Positions 46,253 through 56,511 of a DNA stretch of 64,000 nt are shown piece by piece (position 1 is the stretch's first letter; each line of letters opens with the position of its first letter). This DNA is from CAVXTF01 sp963701375 (GTDB lineage Bacteria > Actinomycetota > Acidimicrobiia > Acidimicrobiales > CAVXTF01). The notes beneath the pieces are model-generated. The model did not search any database, was not told the origin of the DNA, and worked only from the letters and a program-made list of their open reading frames with translations. The DNA lies in the NCBI GenBank assembly GCA_963701375.1, contig CAVOZT010000002.1, positions 57,866 to 121,865 of the forward strand. Direction: 5' to 3'. Position numbers and translations under genes: made by a program.

Positions 46253-47077
46253 CTACCTGATCCTCTGCGGATCGGGAATTCGCAGGGACAGGTAGTTCGC
46301 GAGTGCGAAGACCTCTTCTTTGGAGCTGTACGTCAGCGGAAGCAGGCCATCGCGCAACACGCGGTGCGTCCGGAAGGAGGGACCTAGAACCTCGAAGAAA
46401 TCCCGGAGGAAGATGCGGGCATCAATGCTGTTCTCACCCATCTCGAACTGCACCGCACCGATCCGGTCTTCGGCAAGCATCTTCGCTGCGCCGCGCAAGA
46501 CCGCGAGATCGGCTCCCTCGGCGTCGATCTTCAGGAAGTCGATTTCTTCGATGTGTTGTTCGGCGCAGAACGCGTCAATCGTCGTGCACGCCACCTGCTC
46601 AGCCTCTGATTGCATGAGTCCCTGCCTCGAGAGATCCCGGTGACTGAACGAGTTGAGCCAAGGTCTGCCCGGAACCGAAAGGAGTTCCCGGGCACCAAAC
46701 GAGTCGGCGAGCGCAGTGTTGGTGCACACGACTCGCAAGTCGGCGACCTTCTGGGTGAGCGCCTGAAAGTTCGCCTCCGACGGCTCGAAAGCGTAGATGG
46801 TCGCTTCAGGAAACTGCTTAGCGGCCGCCGTGGCCCATCCGCCTCGGAAAGCACCGACGTCGAACACGACGCGCACGAGGGGGCGTACCGATCGCACTGA
46901 GCGCATCGCGGGAATCTCGCCGGATCGCTCGAAGTCCTCTCCGCCGTAGTTCATCCCGATGAGCGCAAGATCGCGGAGGTAGTTAAACGCCGGTTGCATC
47001 CGACGGCGCCCGACGACTTTGTTGGCGACCATTCTTCTTGCGAGCCGCGCGGCTCTGGTCAGCTTCGCATGAGCCAT
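46253..47077 (-). CDS. FkbM family methyltransferase
   Basis: A 274-residue SAM-dependent methyltransferase. The SAM-binding loop is VVFDVGAFRGGWATAA near residues 69-84. The next strand reads IYAFEPSEANF, and the FkbM-type acidic motif DFLKIDAEGAD follows near 180. Family members O-methylate sugars in antibiotics, glycolipids and surface polysaccharides; no glycosyltransferase is adjacent to suggest a substrate. The base composition looks less GC-rich than the neighbours, and repeat-rich spacers flank the gene, which may point to later acquisition. Confidence 0.85.
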   Translation of the reverse strand: MAHAKLTRAARLARRMVANKVVGRRRMQPAFNYLRDLALIGMNYGGEDFERSGEIPAMRSVRSVRPLVRVVFDVGAFRGGWATAAAKQFPEATIYAFEPSEANFQALTQKVADLRVVCTNTALADSFGARELLSVPGRPWLNSFSHRDLSRQGLMQSEAEQVACTTIDAFCAEQHIEEIDFLKIDAEGADLAVLRGAAKMLAEDRIGAVQFEMGENSIDARIFLRDFFEVLGPSFRTHRVLRDGLLPLTYSSKEEVFALANYLSLRIPDPQRIR

Positions 47078-47345
47078 GACGGCGGGCCTCTCTCTCCTTC
47101 CTCTGCTTCCTCTTACTCTGCTTACTCTGCTTACTCTGCGAATTACTCTCCGATAACCCGATTACTCTCGGAACTTTCCCTTACTCTGAGCAAATACACA
47201 ACCGGGAGCAAGTCGAAAACCGGGGTTGAAGCGATGGCTTCGGTGATCGTCGTGACGCGTTATGCCCGTCGAAATGTTTCCCGGAGGGCGGGTCAGGTTC
47301 AGGCCGGTGAGGCTCAGAGATCGGCGGTAGCGAGTTCTGATACTC
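47078..47345. other. Intergenic region between ftsK and the FkbM gene
   Basis: A 268-bp spacer of lower GC content than its surroundings. It holds three exact copies of TTACTCTGC at 47114-47140 and further TTACTC units nearby. A plus-strand reading frame crosses it but is low-complexity and has no homology signal I recognise. Confidence 0.4.
47114..47140. repeat. Tandem repeat, 9-bp unit, three copies
   Basis: TTACTCTGC repeated three times without interruption, in an AT-richer spacer upstream of the FkbM gene. Confidence 0.85.
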
Positions 47346-50001
47346 CTAGTCGCCGTTACCGAGCGCCTGGTCTAGCTCGTCGACCGTCATGAGGACGGAC
47401 CGCGCTTTGGATCCCTCGGAAGGACCGACGACGCCTCGCCGTTCGAGCAGGTCCATCAGCCGGCCCGCTCGTGAGAACCCGACCCTCAGCTTGCGCTGGA
47501 GCATCGACGTCGAGCCGAGTTGCGATCTGACGACGAGCTCCATGGCCTGGGGCAGGAGCTCGTCATCGTCTCCCGGCATCCCCGGCACACTCGAGCCCGT
47601 TACATCCTCTCCTGCGATCCCGGATACATACTCGGGCTGGCTCTGACGCCGCCAGTGCGCGACGACCGCGCGGACTTCCTCCTCTGTCACCCACGGTCCC
47701 TGGATGCGCCGAGGGACCGAAGAAGAAGCCGTGAGTAAGAGCATGTCCCCCTTGCCGATGAGACGCTCGGCACCGGGCTGGTCGAGGATGACTCGGCTGT
47801 CTGCCAGCGACGAAACCGAGAAGGCAAGCCGGCTCGGGATGTTGGCCTTTATGACTCCGGTGATGACGTCGACGGACGGACGCTGCGTCGCGAGCACGAG
47901 GTGAATACCGACGGCACGCGCCATCTGGGCGATCCTGCACACAGAATCCTCGACGTCGCGTGCCACGACCATCATCAGGTCGTTCAGCTCGTCCACGACC
48001 ACCAGGACGAACGGAAGGCGCGAATGGTCGGTGCGTTTTGACTCGACGGCTTCGCGGACTTCGGCGACGCGAGCGTCGACGTCTTGCTCCGCGCCGGACG
48101 CGTCAAGCGCTTCCCCGTCGGCGTTCTCTTGGTCTTCGTCCTGTGCGGCGCGTGGCGGCGGTCCGAGCTCGCCCCGGTCGATCGCGAGGTTGTAACCGGT
48201 GATATCGCGCATACCGACTTCGGCCAAAAGGTCGTAACGGCGCTCCATCTCGGCGACTGCCCAGTTGAGAGCGTTGGCCGCCTTCTTCGGGTCGACGACG
48301 ACCTGAGTGAGAAGGTGAGGCAATCCGTTGTACTGGCCCAGCTCGACTCTCTTCGGGTCTACGAGGATGAGCCTCACCTGCTCCGGGGTGGAGCGGACCA
48401 GGATCGACGTCAGAAGGGAGTTGATGCACGACGACTTCCCGGCTCCCGTCGCCCCGGATATGAGGATGTGAGGCATGTCAGCCAAGTTGGCCAGGACCGG
48501 TCGTCCCGCGATGTCGCGGCCTAGTGCAACCTCGAGAGGGTGCGTAGCTTTGCGCGCCTCATCGGTCGACAGCACGTCTCCCAAAGTCACCAGCTGCCTG
48601 TGGCGGTTCGGAACTTCGATGCCGATGGCAGATTTTCCAGGGATTGGCGCAAGGATTCGCACATCCGGTGACGCCATCGCGTAGGCGATGTCCTTCGCCA
48701 GGCTCGTGACCCTCGCCACCTTGACGCCTGGCCCGAGCTCGAGCTCGTAGCGGGTCACCGTCGGGCCAACGGTGTGGCCGACGAAGGCAGTCGCGACGCC
48801 GTGGGCCGCGAGCGCGTCCACGAGCGCGTTGCCGGATTCGATTATCTCGCCCTTGTCGATCGCCCGAGCGCGGGACCGGGCGAGGATCCCGACGTGAGGA
48901 AGCCGCCATTGCCCGGTCGCCAGGCCGAGCTCCAATTCGAGTTGGCGAGTGGGCAAGGAAGTCCGTGGACGTGAACCGGCACCGGCGCCGGCCCCGGCGC
49001 CAGAGTGAGATCCTGAGACGTCGCCATCGATCCCCGGCGTTTCGTTCTCTCCGGGGCTCGCCCCGAGTGCCCCTCCGCTAGATAACTCATCGTCGGCGGG
49101 CTCGGCGTCGGCGTCGGCGTCGCCGTCTCGGTAGCGCCCGTTGCTCCCTGCGCCGACGCGCATACCGGCGGGAGCGTTTCGGGAAGCGTCATGCGAGAGA
49201 GCTTCGTCGACATCGAAGGTCGAACGATCAGAAGACGCAGCGGTCGTGTCGGCTTTGATCACGACCTCGCCCATCGAACTGACGGCTTGCGCTGCGCGGC
49301 TCAAGTGCTGCCACGAGAATCGCGAGAAGTTCGCGATCCCGATCGCGGCCGACCGCACGCTGATTCCCGTGAGAACGATCAGCGCGCACCCCAGGATCGC
49401 GATCAGGACGACCGTTGCGCCGAGTGTCCCAAGACCTGCCGCGAAGCGGGTCACAAGCCGCAGCCCCAAGCCACCCACCGGCTCCGGCAAGCTCGTGCTG
49501 CGTGGCGCTGAAACCCGGCGCGCCACCCGCCGCTGCCGCAAGGCCGGCCACCGCCCACAACGACGCCACGAGCCCGATGCCGACGCGAATCGGTTCTCGT
49601 TCTGCTGACCGGTCGGCGACGAGTAGCACCGCGGCTGCGATGCATGCGGGAGGCAATACAAAACGACCGGTGCCGAGCAGGTCACCGGCGGCCTGCCTCG
49701 CGCCATGCCCGACCGGACCCAAAGAATCGCCGAAGAGAGCGATCGCCCCGAGCACGCCGATCGTGGCCAGGCCCAAGGCCCACAGGTCCACGGCATGCGC
49801 GGAGAGAACTGCAAGTGCGGCACGTGCCGGCGACGTGTTCGACTTCGAGCTCTTCGTCCTCTTTGCTGAGGACGCGCTACGACTCGGCGTGCTCTTTCCG
49901 ACGCGTGTCGTCGATGCCCGCGCAGCCGACTGCCGGGAGCGGTGGGCGGGCGACGACCGCGAAGCGTAGCGAGCGCCTGACGCGCGGCGCTTGGTGGTCA
50001 C
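47346..50001 (-). CDS. ftsK: DNA translocase FtsK/SpoIIIE (one-base frameshift in this sequence)
   Basis: A septal DNA pump that clears chromosome ends from the closing septum. The N-terminal frame carries a basic start and the first membrane helices (LWALGLATIGVLGAIALF onward) and breaks at a four-G run near 49464-49467. The other frame continues with LRLVTRFAAGLGTLG, a last membrane helix, a Gly/Glu-rich linker, the motor domain (Walker A SGATGAGKSS, Walker B VVVDELNDL) and a C-terminal winged-helix gamma domain (RAGRLMDLLERRGVVG). Removing one base gives 884 residues. The start is a GTG at 50001 or 50004. Confidence 0.92.
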
Positions 50002-50176
50002 CACAGTGGCAACAAACCTAACACCCGCCCCAAGGGGCGCAGAGTGACCCAACAGGCTTCTGACCTGGGCCTTCGGAGCGTCCCTTCCTCGGAATACGGG
50101 TCGGATCACGCTTCGGCGCCGGTCTGCCCTGAGCAACGGCCATCGACTGCCCCTCGCCCTCGTCCTTCGAAGCGGT

Positions 50177-51650
50177 CTAAAGCAGCTTGTCCTGCGCCGG
50201 CGGTCCCGTCGCCCGCTTGGCGTTGCCTCGGCGGTTCACCGAGCCGGGCCGGCCGTCGGTCGAACCCTTCCGAGACGGCTTGGCGCGTCCGGTCTTGCCG
50301 TTTCGGGTTGTGGGCGCGGACGGCCCGCTCCTGGCGTTGGGGTCGGGATCGTCGAGATCTTCGGGGTGGTCCTGATCCGGTGGTGGCTCGGGCCGGACGA
50401 ACCGCCAGGCTCCTGGTCCACCCTCCAGTCTCCAACCTCTATGCGTTTTTTGATGATGGTGGTAAGGGCACAGTCGCGCCAGGTTGTCGAGACTGGTCTT
50501 CCCACCCTTTCCGTAGTCGGTGGTCCAGTGGTCGACCTCCAACGGGTCAGACATGGCGCAATCAGGAACGACGCACGTCTGGTCTCGTTCTTCTAGTGCG
50601 ATCCGAAGTGCCTTTTTGATGTACCTGGAATCGGAGTACACCGTCGTCACGTCTTTTCCCTTGGTCAAGACGAGCTCCAAGAGGGAATCTCCGAGGATCT
50701 CTCGCACTGCCTTCACGGGCACCGACGCGATCCCCGGTATCTCGCAGGTCTCGCCCGGGATCCGGTGTCCTCTCAGAAGTGCCTCTAGGTCGACCCGGAT
50801 GCGGACGAGGGTGGTCCCAGGCGCTCTGTCGCCGCGGGCTTTCTTGGTCGTCGACGCCGGGCCAGTGGTCGACCCGCCAGTAGAACCCGGGCCACGTCTT
50901 AAAAGGCTCGCCTTCGCCATTGCGACGAGGGCGTCGGCCCTGTAGACCTCGTGCCTTTCTTGGCGACCGGCTTTTCTCGCTTCTTCGAACGCCTCGTTCT
51001 CGAACGGCTCGAGACAGGCGATCGAGCACGCTCAAGGCGACGGGGGTGACCCTCGCGTCCAGGCGTCCAGAACCGTCTGCGTCGCTCCAGATCCTGCAAT
51101 ACCGCCTGGAGCGGATCTGTTCGAACTGCTCGGTCTCTTCTGACTCTGAACCACGAATCGATCGGGTGTCAGAGCAGTGCCTCTTTAGCGAAGAGAAATC
51201 CATGTTCTCTGCAGCCTCGACGAGGTTCTCTGCCTCACCTGGACAGGCGTCAGCTGCTGACGCGATCTCCTTCGCTTGTGCTTCAGAGAGCCTTCCCGAC
51301 CGAAAGGCGTCGGATATCGGGGGATGGGCCTCCATGGATCTAGCGGCTTCGAGCATCGAAGCTGCGGATCCGACCGACTCTCCAGTCAGTCCCGCAAGCC
51401 ACGATCCAGCCTTCTTGTGACCGTCGAGGCAATGGGTGTGGGTCTCTTCTACTCGCCTTGCGGACAAGACGAGGACCGTCGTCGCCACACGCTTCAGCTC
51501 GGTACTTGCGTAGACGAGCTTCTTCGCGTCCTCTCCGGTGTAGAGGCCCGGTTCGAATGACGCGGCGAACCGCTTCGCAGCAGCTATGGCGGCGAACAGG
51601 TCCTGGGCCGACGAGAGCGTCGGAGTGGTGGTGGGCGGGACACTCAACAC
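50177..51650 (-). CDS. DUF222/HNH endonuclease protein of the 13E12 repeat family (one-base frameshift)
   Basis: The N-terminal half is a DUF222 domain (SWLAGLTGESVGSAASMLEAA and GRLSEAQAKEIASAA). The C-terminal half carries an HNH motif: CVVPDCAM, then EVDHW, and LCPYHHHQKTHRGW. A break near 51008-51016 separates the frames; removing one base restores the intervening ENEAFEEARKAGRQERHEVY and a 490-residue protein. The family is abundant in actinobacteria, often multicopy and mobile-like, with no proven function. It lies between rnj and ftsK, genes that are usually close neighbours. A basic tail of about 90 residues ends the protein. The GTG start is tentative. Confidence 0.8.
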
Positions 51651-51758
51651 AGATTGAAAGCTACCGACAGGGTGTAACAACCCATGGAACGGGCCCCCGC
51701 CGAGGGTTCCGCGACGCTATGTAAGAACGCTGCGTAAGAAACAGAGAACGCCGGCAGG

Positions 51759-53419
51759 TCAGAGCGAGACGATGACGGGGACGATCATCGGTCGCCTCCG
51801 AGTGCGCTCCCCGACGAAACGTCCGAGCGCTCGGCGAGCGTGCCGTGCAAGTGCTTCGTGGTCGGGCTCACCCTCGGCGAGCGCCAACTCGAGAGCCGCG
51901 CGCACTGCAGCGCTTGCCTCCCCGATCAGCGCGTCGGCCTCAGGTGCATGAACCCACCCCGCGTGACGATCTCTGGATCTGCTACCAGGTCGCGGGCGTG
52001 AAGGTCGACGGTGCAAACGACGACGACGACCCCCTCTTCTGCAAGCACCCGCCTGTCTCGGAGCACGCCGTGGCCGACGTCGCCAACGGTGCCGTCGACG
52101 TAGAGGTATCCGGCGGGAACGTCGCCCGAGATCTCGAGGCCGTCGTCACGCAGCACCACGACGTCGCCGTCCTGGCAAATGAGGGCCTTTTCCGGCTCGA
52201 CGCCCATCGCCTTAGCGAGACGCGCGTGATTGACCAGGTGCCTGTACTCGCCGTGGACCGGCACGAACCATTCGGGTCGTGCGACCGAAAGAAGGGTCTT
52301 CAGCTCGCCCTGTCGCGCATGCCCGCTCACGTGCACGGGCTCTACGCCGGTGTGAACCACCTCTGCGCCGCGACGATGAAGACCGTCGACCACCCGGCCC
52401 ACCGCCCACTCGTTGCCGGGTATCGGATGCGCGCTGATCACGACCGCATCGCTGTCACGGAGCGAGAGCCACTTGTTCTCCCCCGTCGCCAACAGCGCCA
52501 GAGCAGATAGCGGCTCACCCTGCGAGCCGGTGCAGAGGACGCATACCTCGCCGTCGGGATACTTGTCCACGTCTTCTATATCGATGATCAGGTCGTCGGA
52601 CAGTTCAAGAAGACCGAGGCGCTCCGCGAGGTCGACGTTCTTGCGCATCGAGCGCCCGAGCGTTGCGACCTTGCGTCCCGTTGCCGCAGCGGCTCCGATC
52701 ACCTGTTGGATGCGATGGATGTGGCTGGCGAAGCAAGCGACGATGATGCGTCGTCCGGGGCGGGACGAGAAAACCCTTCGCAAGGTTGCGCCGACGGACA
52801 TCTCGGATTCGGTGAACCCGGGTTCCTCCGCGTTCGTGGAGTCGGACAAGAGCAGGCGTATCCCATGGTGATCTGCCAAAGATCCGATGCGCGCGAGATC
52901 CGTACGCCGACCGTCGACCGGAGTGAGGTCGAGCTTGAAGTCTCCCGAATGCAGGATCACGCCTTGGGGTGTGTGGAAGGCCGTGGCGAACCCATTGGGG
53001 ACCGAGTGGGTAACGGGGATGAACTCGACGTCGAAGGGTCCGACCTTTCGACGCTCGCCGTCGCGAACTTCGACGAACCGGGCGCGATCGATCAACCCTG
53101 CTTCTTCGACGCGGTTGCGCGCCAAACCCAACGTGAGAGCCGACCCGAGCACGTCGGTCGAGAGATCCCGCAACAGATACGCGAGCCCTCCCGTGTGGTC
53201 CTCGTGACCATGGGTGAGCACGACAGCGTCGACCTGATCAGCGCGTTCGCGCAGATAAGACAGATCGGGGAGCACCAAATCGATCCCCGGCATGTCGGGA
53301 TCGGGGAACATGATCCCGCAGTCGAGCACGACGATCCGCCCGTTCATCTCGAAGCAGGCGCAATTGCGCCCTATCTCGCCGAGCCCGCCCAAAAACGAGA
53401 TGGTTACTTGGTCCGCCAC
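51759..53419 (-). CDS. rnj: Ribonuclease J (one-base frameshift near the C-terminus)
   Basis: A metallo-beta-lactamase/beta-CASP RNase for mRNA decay and rRNA maturation. The zinc motif is LTHGHEDHTGG near residue 70. Further conserved parts are HSGDFKLD, SDSTNAEEPGFTESE and the beta-CASP region CTGSQGEPLSAL. The frame stops early at 51926. A missing G in the run at 51957-51960 explains this: the next frame continues GWVHAPEADALIGEA to 51759, for 553 residues in all. The GTG at 53419 begins the conserved domain. It follows dapA by 16 bp, an order common in actinobacteria. Confidence 0.93.
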
Positions 53420-53435
53420 GGCGCTCCGACCGGGG

Positions 53436-54347
53436 TCAGGATCTGGCCAGGCCGACGGACTCAGCGGCGACCTGAGCCGCGAGCTCGTCTAGCTCGGCAG
53501 GAGCTTCACCGATCGGCAACCGGCATTGTCCCGCCGGAAGCCCGAGCGCTCGGCAGACCGCCTTTGCGGGCATCGGGTTGGGATAGTCCTCGCTCGACTG
53601 GAACGAAACCGAATCGAGCATGCGCGCGTTGAGGGCCTGGGCGCCTTCGGTGTCCCCCTTCGCAAAGGTGGCGACCATCTCGGAAAGCTGCGGCCCGACC
53701 CAATGTGACGCGACGCTGACAACGCCGACGGCGCCCACTGCCAGCATGGGCAGCGTGAACAGGTCGTCACCGCAGTAGACCTCGAACCCGTCGGGAGCGC
53801 CTGCCACGCGCCGGGCGGTCGCGATGATGTCTCCTGCGGCGTCCTTCACACCGACCACGTTGGACACGTTTCGACCGAGGTGGAACATCGTCTCGTTCGA
53901 GATCTTCCGACCCGTTCGCACCGGGATGTCGTAGAGAAGTACCGGGAGCGAAGTGGCGTGCGCCACGCTCTCGAAGTGGGCGGCGATCCCGGCCTGAGAA
54001 GGCCGGACGTAATAAGGGGTCACCACGAGCACCGCGTCGGCGCCTGCGGCTTCTGCTGCCTTCGTCCGTTCGATCGTGTGGCGCGTGTCGCTCGTGCCGG
54101 TCGCCGCGACGACGGGAATGGTCACGGCTCTCGAAACCGCCCGCCATAGCTCAGACAGCTCGGCGTCGTCCAGGACAGCCCCCTCCCCTGTCGAGCCCGC
54201 CACGACGAGCCCGTCGCTGCCGTGGTCGGCCAGCCATCGGGCAAGTTGAACGGCTCCGTCGATATCGAGGGCACCGTCTCGGTCGAACGGCGTGACCATC
54301 GCTGTGAGGACCGCGCCGAAGCGCCCCGCGCCCGCGTGTGGTGTCAC
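53436..54347 (-). CDS. dapA: 4-hydroxy-tetrahydrodipicolinate synthase DapA
   Basis: A class I aldolase that condenses pyruvate with aspartate semialdehyde, the first committed lysine/DAP step. The 303-residue TIM barrel shows GSTGEGAVL near residue 52, the Tyr of YDIPVRTG, and the Schiff-base Lys in VGVKDAAGD near 170. The GTG start is at 54347. It lies directly upstream of rnj. dapB, normally close by, is about 3 kb away, beyond the TetR/di-iron insertion. Confidence 0.94.
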   Translation of the reverse strand: MTPHAGAGRFGAVLTAMVTPFDRDGALDIDGAVQLARWLADHGSDGLVVAGSTGEGAVLDDAELSELWRAVSRAVTIPVVAATGTSDTRHTIERTKAAEAAGADAVLVVTPYYVRPSQAGIAAHFESVAHATSLPVLLYDIPVRTGRKISNETMFHLGRNVSNVVGVKDAAGDIIATARRVAGAPDGFEVYCGDDLFTLPMLAVGAVGVVSVASHWVGPQLSEMVATFAKGDTEGAQALNARMLDSVSFQSSEDYPNPMPAKAVCRALGLPAGQCRLPIGEAPAELDELAAQVAAESVGLARS

Positions 54348-54401
54348 TGCTCCGAGGCTACAGCGGCCAGGCGACAGCAGGAGTGAGCGCGGTCTCCCGA
54401 T

Positions 54402-55556
54402 CTAGGAGGCCGCTGCCTCCTGCTCGGACGGAACCGCCTGCAGGCTGTCGTACTCCTCGCCCGTGTCGGCCCAGTCCTCGAAGGCGATCACACCGATCTC
54501 GGTGAAGCGGTCGCGGAGCCAACCGTCCGCGGCGTCGAGCAGGCCGAGCTTCTTGCAGTTGGGAACGATCTTCGAGAAGAGCATTATCTGGAAGATCTTC
54601 TGGTCCTCGAGGTCGACGAGGACCGGGGCGACCGCTCTCGGGTCCACGCCCATCTTCACCCAGACCTCTTGCTGGAGGAACCTGTCACGCATCCTGACTG
54701 CGGCCTCGAATGCGAACTCCTGACGCTCGCGGATCTCGGCCGCCGTGAGCTGCGAGTAGTACTCCTGCAGGCTGAGCACCCCGAAGGCGACGTGACGCGC
54801 TTCGTCCGACATGACGTAACGGAGCAGTTGTTTGAGCAGAGGTTCGGTAGTCATCTGGTGCATGAAGCCGAATGCGGCGAGAGCAAGTCCCTCGACCATG
54901 ATCTGCATGCCGAGGTAGGTCATGTCCCAGCGCTCGTCGGCGATGATGTCGTCGAGCAGCATCCGCAGGTGTGCGTTGATCGGGTAGTGGCCTGAGAGCT
55001 TTTCGTCGAGATACTTGGAGAAGACCTCGACGTGCCTGGCCTCGTCCATCACCTGAGTGGCGGCGTAGTACTTGGCATCGATCCAGGGCACCGACTCGAC
55101 GATCTTTGCGGTGCAGACGAGTGCTCCCTGCTCGCCGTGCATGAACTGAGAAAGCGTCCAGTTCTGGCTTTCGACGCCCAGCTCGATCCACTCCTTCTCG
55201 CCCCACTTTGCGAACGGGGTCCCGGTGACGTCGAGGCCTCCACCGAGGCCGCCGTTCTGCAAGGCGTTGGCTACGACGAGCTTCTCCTGGTCGACCTCGA
55301 TGTCCCAAGGCAGGTCGGTCTGACCGTTCCACTGAGTCTTCTTTGCCTTTTCGTAGAGCTTGTCGAGCTTGGGCCTTCGGCCCTTCTCGTAGTCCCACGT
55401 GAAGATCGTGTCGTAGTGGGAACGGACCGAGTGGATCTCTTCGTCCCAGTCGTCGTTCACGACTGCCAAGATGGCTTCGAGGTCGTTGACGTCCTCGCGC
55501 CCAAGGATCTCGCCAGTCGTCCTCATCTGGTCGTCGTCAGCCATCTGATCGGTCAT
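54402..55556 (-). CDS. Ferritin-like di-iron protein, ribonucleotide reductase R2-like fold
   Basis: A 384-residue protein with the complete carboxylate-bridged di-iron ligand set in two helix pairs: Glu142 (GEQGALV), Glu172/His175 (DEARHVE), Glu222 (VEGLALA) and Glu252/His255 (DEARHVAF). This 4-Glu/2-His pattern is shared by R2, acyl-ACP desaturases and N-oxygenases such as AurF. The substrate is unknown; fatty-acyl or amine oxidation are candidates by family only. The ATG overlaps the stop of the upstream tetR gene (ATGA), so the regulator and the protein form one operon. I see no ferredoxin partner nearby. Confidence 0.82.
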   Translation of the reverse strand: MTDQMADDDQMRTTGEILGREDVNDLEAILAVVNDDWDEEIHSVRSHYDTIFTWDYEKGRRPKLDKLYEKAKKTQWNGQTDLPWDIEVDQEKLVVANALQNGGLGGGLDVTGTPFAKWGEKEWIELGVESQNWTLSQFMHGEQGALVCTAKIVESVPWIDAKYYAATQVMDEARHVEVFSKYLDEKLSGHYPINAHLRMLLDDIIADERWDMTYLGMQIMVEGLALAAFGFMHQMTTEPLLKQLLRYVMSDEARHVAFGVLSLQEYYSQLTAAEIRERQEFAFEAAVRMRDRFLQQEVWVKMGVDPRAVAPVLVDLEDQKIFQIMLFSKIVPNCKKLGLLDAADGWLRDRFTEIGVIAFEDWADTGEEYDSLQAVPSEQEAAAS

Positions 55557-56308
55557 GTCGTCTTCCCCTTGATTGCTCGTTGTAATAGGCCTTCGTCTGC
55601 GCGTGGTTCACGCGCGAGCTCTCGTGCACCCGGCATCACGAAGGTGGATACCAGGCGACGCGCACTTGCTTCGTTTCGCAGGTCGACCCCGACTGCAGGG
55701 GTCGCCAGGTAGGACAGGACTATCCGCGTCGCCCAATCGGCGACGCGCCTGGCGGCTTCCGGGTCGAGCCATCTCGCGAGAAACGGAGCGGCGAATCGTG
55801 ACGCCGCATCGATTACTCGGTCCATAGGCCCGAAACACAGATGAGGGAGCAGCACGCCGGGCTCGTTGTCGAGCACGTAGCCCAGTGCGACGTGATCTCC
55901 GATGGCGGACGCACTTGCGACAACCCCCGCCACGACTGCGTCTTCTAAATCTTCGGCTCCGCCCATCACGACGGCGAGGCCGCTGAAAAGTCGGGCGACC
56001 TCTGTGTCCACTACGGCGGCGATGACCTCTTCCTTGCCCCCGGGGAACGTCCTGTAGACGGTGGCGCGGCTGCAGCCGGCCTCGCGAGCCACGTCGTCGA
56101 CCGTCGTCTTCGTCACGCCCCTGCGTGCCACGCAGCGGGTCGCCGCGTCGGCGATCCTGACTCGTTGCGGCGCGGGTCGTGCGATCGGTCGGGATAGCGA
56201 GGTCCCGTCGAGGATCTTTTCGCCGCGACCGGTCTGCACAAGCCGCAGTTGGCCGGGAACAGACTCCCGGGTCCGAAGATCGGTTTGCCTCGATTGCACC
56301 GATGTCAT
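55553..56308 (-). CDS. TetR family regulator, paired with the di-iron protein
   Basis: A 251-residue regulator. The helix-turn-helix lies at about 60-95 (GVTKTTVDDVAREAGCSRATVYRTF) after an extended N-terminus of 45 residues; a variable ligand domain follows. It overlaps the di-iron protein gene by 4 bp and is driven by a promoter that contains an inverted repeat, so autoregulation is likely. The ligand is unknown. Its helix-turn-helix resembles that of the second TetR protein at 56512-57101, suggesting the two are related. Confidence 0.88.
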   Translation of the reverse strand: MTSVQSRQTDLRTRESVPGQLRLVQTGRGEKILDGTSLSRPIARPAPQRVRIADAATRCVARRGVTKTTVDDVAREAGCSRATVYRTFPGGKEEVIAAVVDTEVARLFSGLAVVMGGAEDLEDAVVAGVVASASAIGDHVALGYVLDNEPGVLLPHLCFGPMDRVIDAASRFAAPFLARWLDPEAARRVADWATRIVLSYLATPAVGVDLRNEASARRLVSTFVMPGARELAREPRADEGLLQRAIKGKTT

Positions 56309-56362
56309 CGCAAACGACCTGTTCGAACGGAACCCAATGCGAAACCCACGAGACCCATTAAG

Positions 56363-56389
56363 TGAAACATTACGGCGATTTCTGTCTCA
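56363..56389. promoter_or_regulatory. Inverted repeat, candidate TetR operator
   Basis: TGAAACA at 56363-56369 and TGTCTCA at 56383-56389 form an inverted repeat with one mismatch and a 13-bp gap. It overlaps the -10 and spacer of the tetR promoter, as expected for an autorepressor site. Confidence 0.5.
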
Positions 56390-56396
56390 TTGTCAA
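56367..56396 (-). promoter_or_regulatory. Promoter of the tetR/di-iron operon
   Basis: On the minus strand a consensus -35 TTGACA (56391-56396) is followed after 18 bp by TAATGT (56367-56372), close to the consensus -10. The tetR ATG lies about 60 bp downstream. Confidence 0.65.
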
Positions 56397-56442
56397 TGGT
56401 TTTCGGCACGATGGGTGGCGCACCAGCCACAACAGCCACACA

Positions 56443-56475
56443 AGTCACGGGAGTCACGCAAGTCACAAAAGTCAC
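56443..56475. repeat. Imperfect tandem repeat, 9-bp period, four copies
   Basis: AGTCAC plus three variable bases recurs at 56443, 56452, 56461 and 56470. It lies just downstream of the second tetR gene. Confidence 0.7.
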
Positions 56476-56511
56476 ACCGGCCAGACGAGCCACACAAACG
56501 AAGGGCCGTGC

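Larger units (their letters stand above)
56309..56511. other. Spacer between the two tetR genes
   Basis: A 203-bp AT-richer region holding the promoter and operator described separately. A 9-bp tandem array also lies here, in which AGTCAC recurs four times at 56443-56475. No gene is seen. Confidence 0.5.

Noticed and set aside
46994..47392. A 132-codon plus-strand frame over the ftsK-FkbM spacer
   Set aside because: It overlaps both flanking genes, and its centre is a translated 9-bp repeat (SAYSAYSA); no homology is visible.
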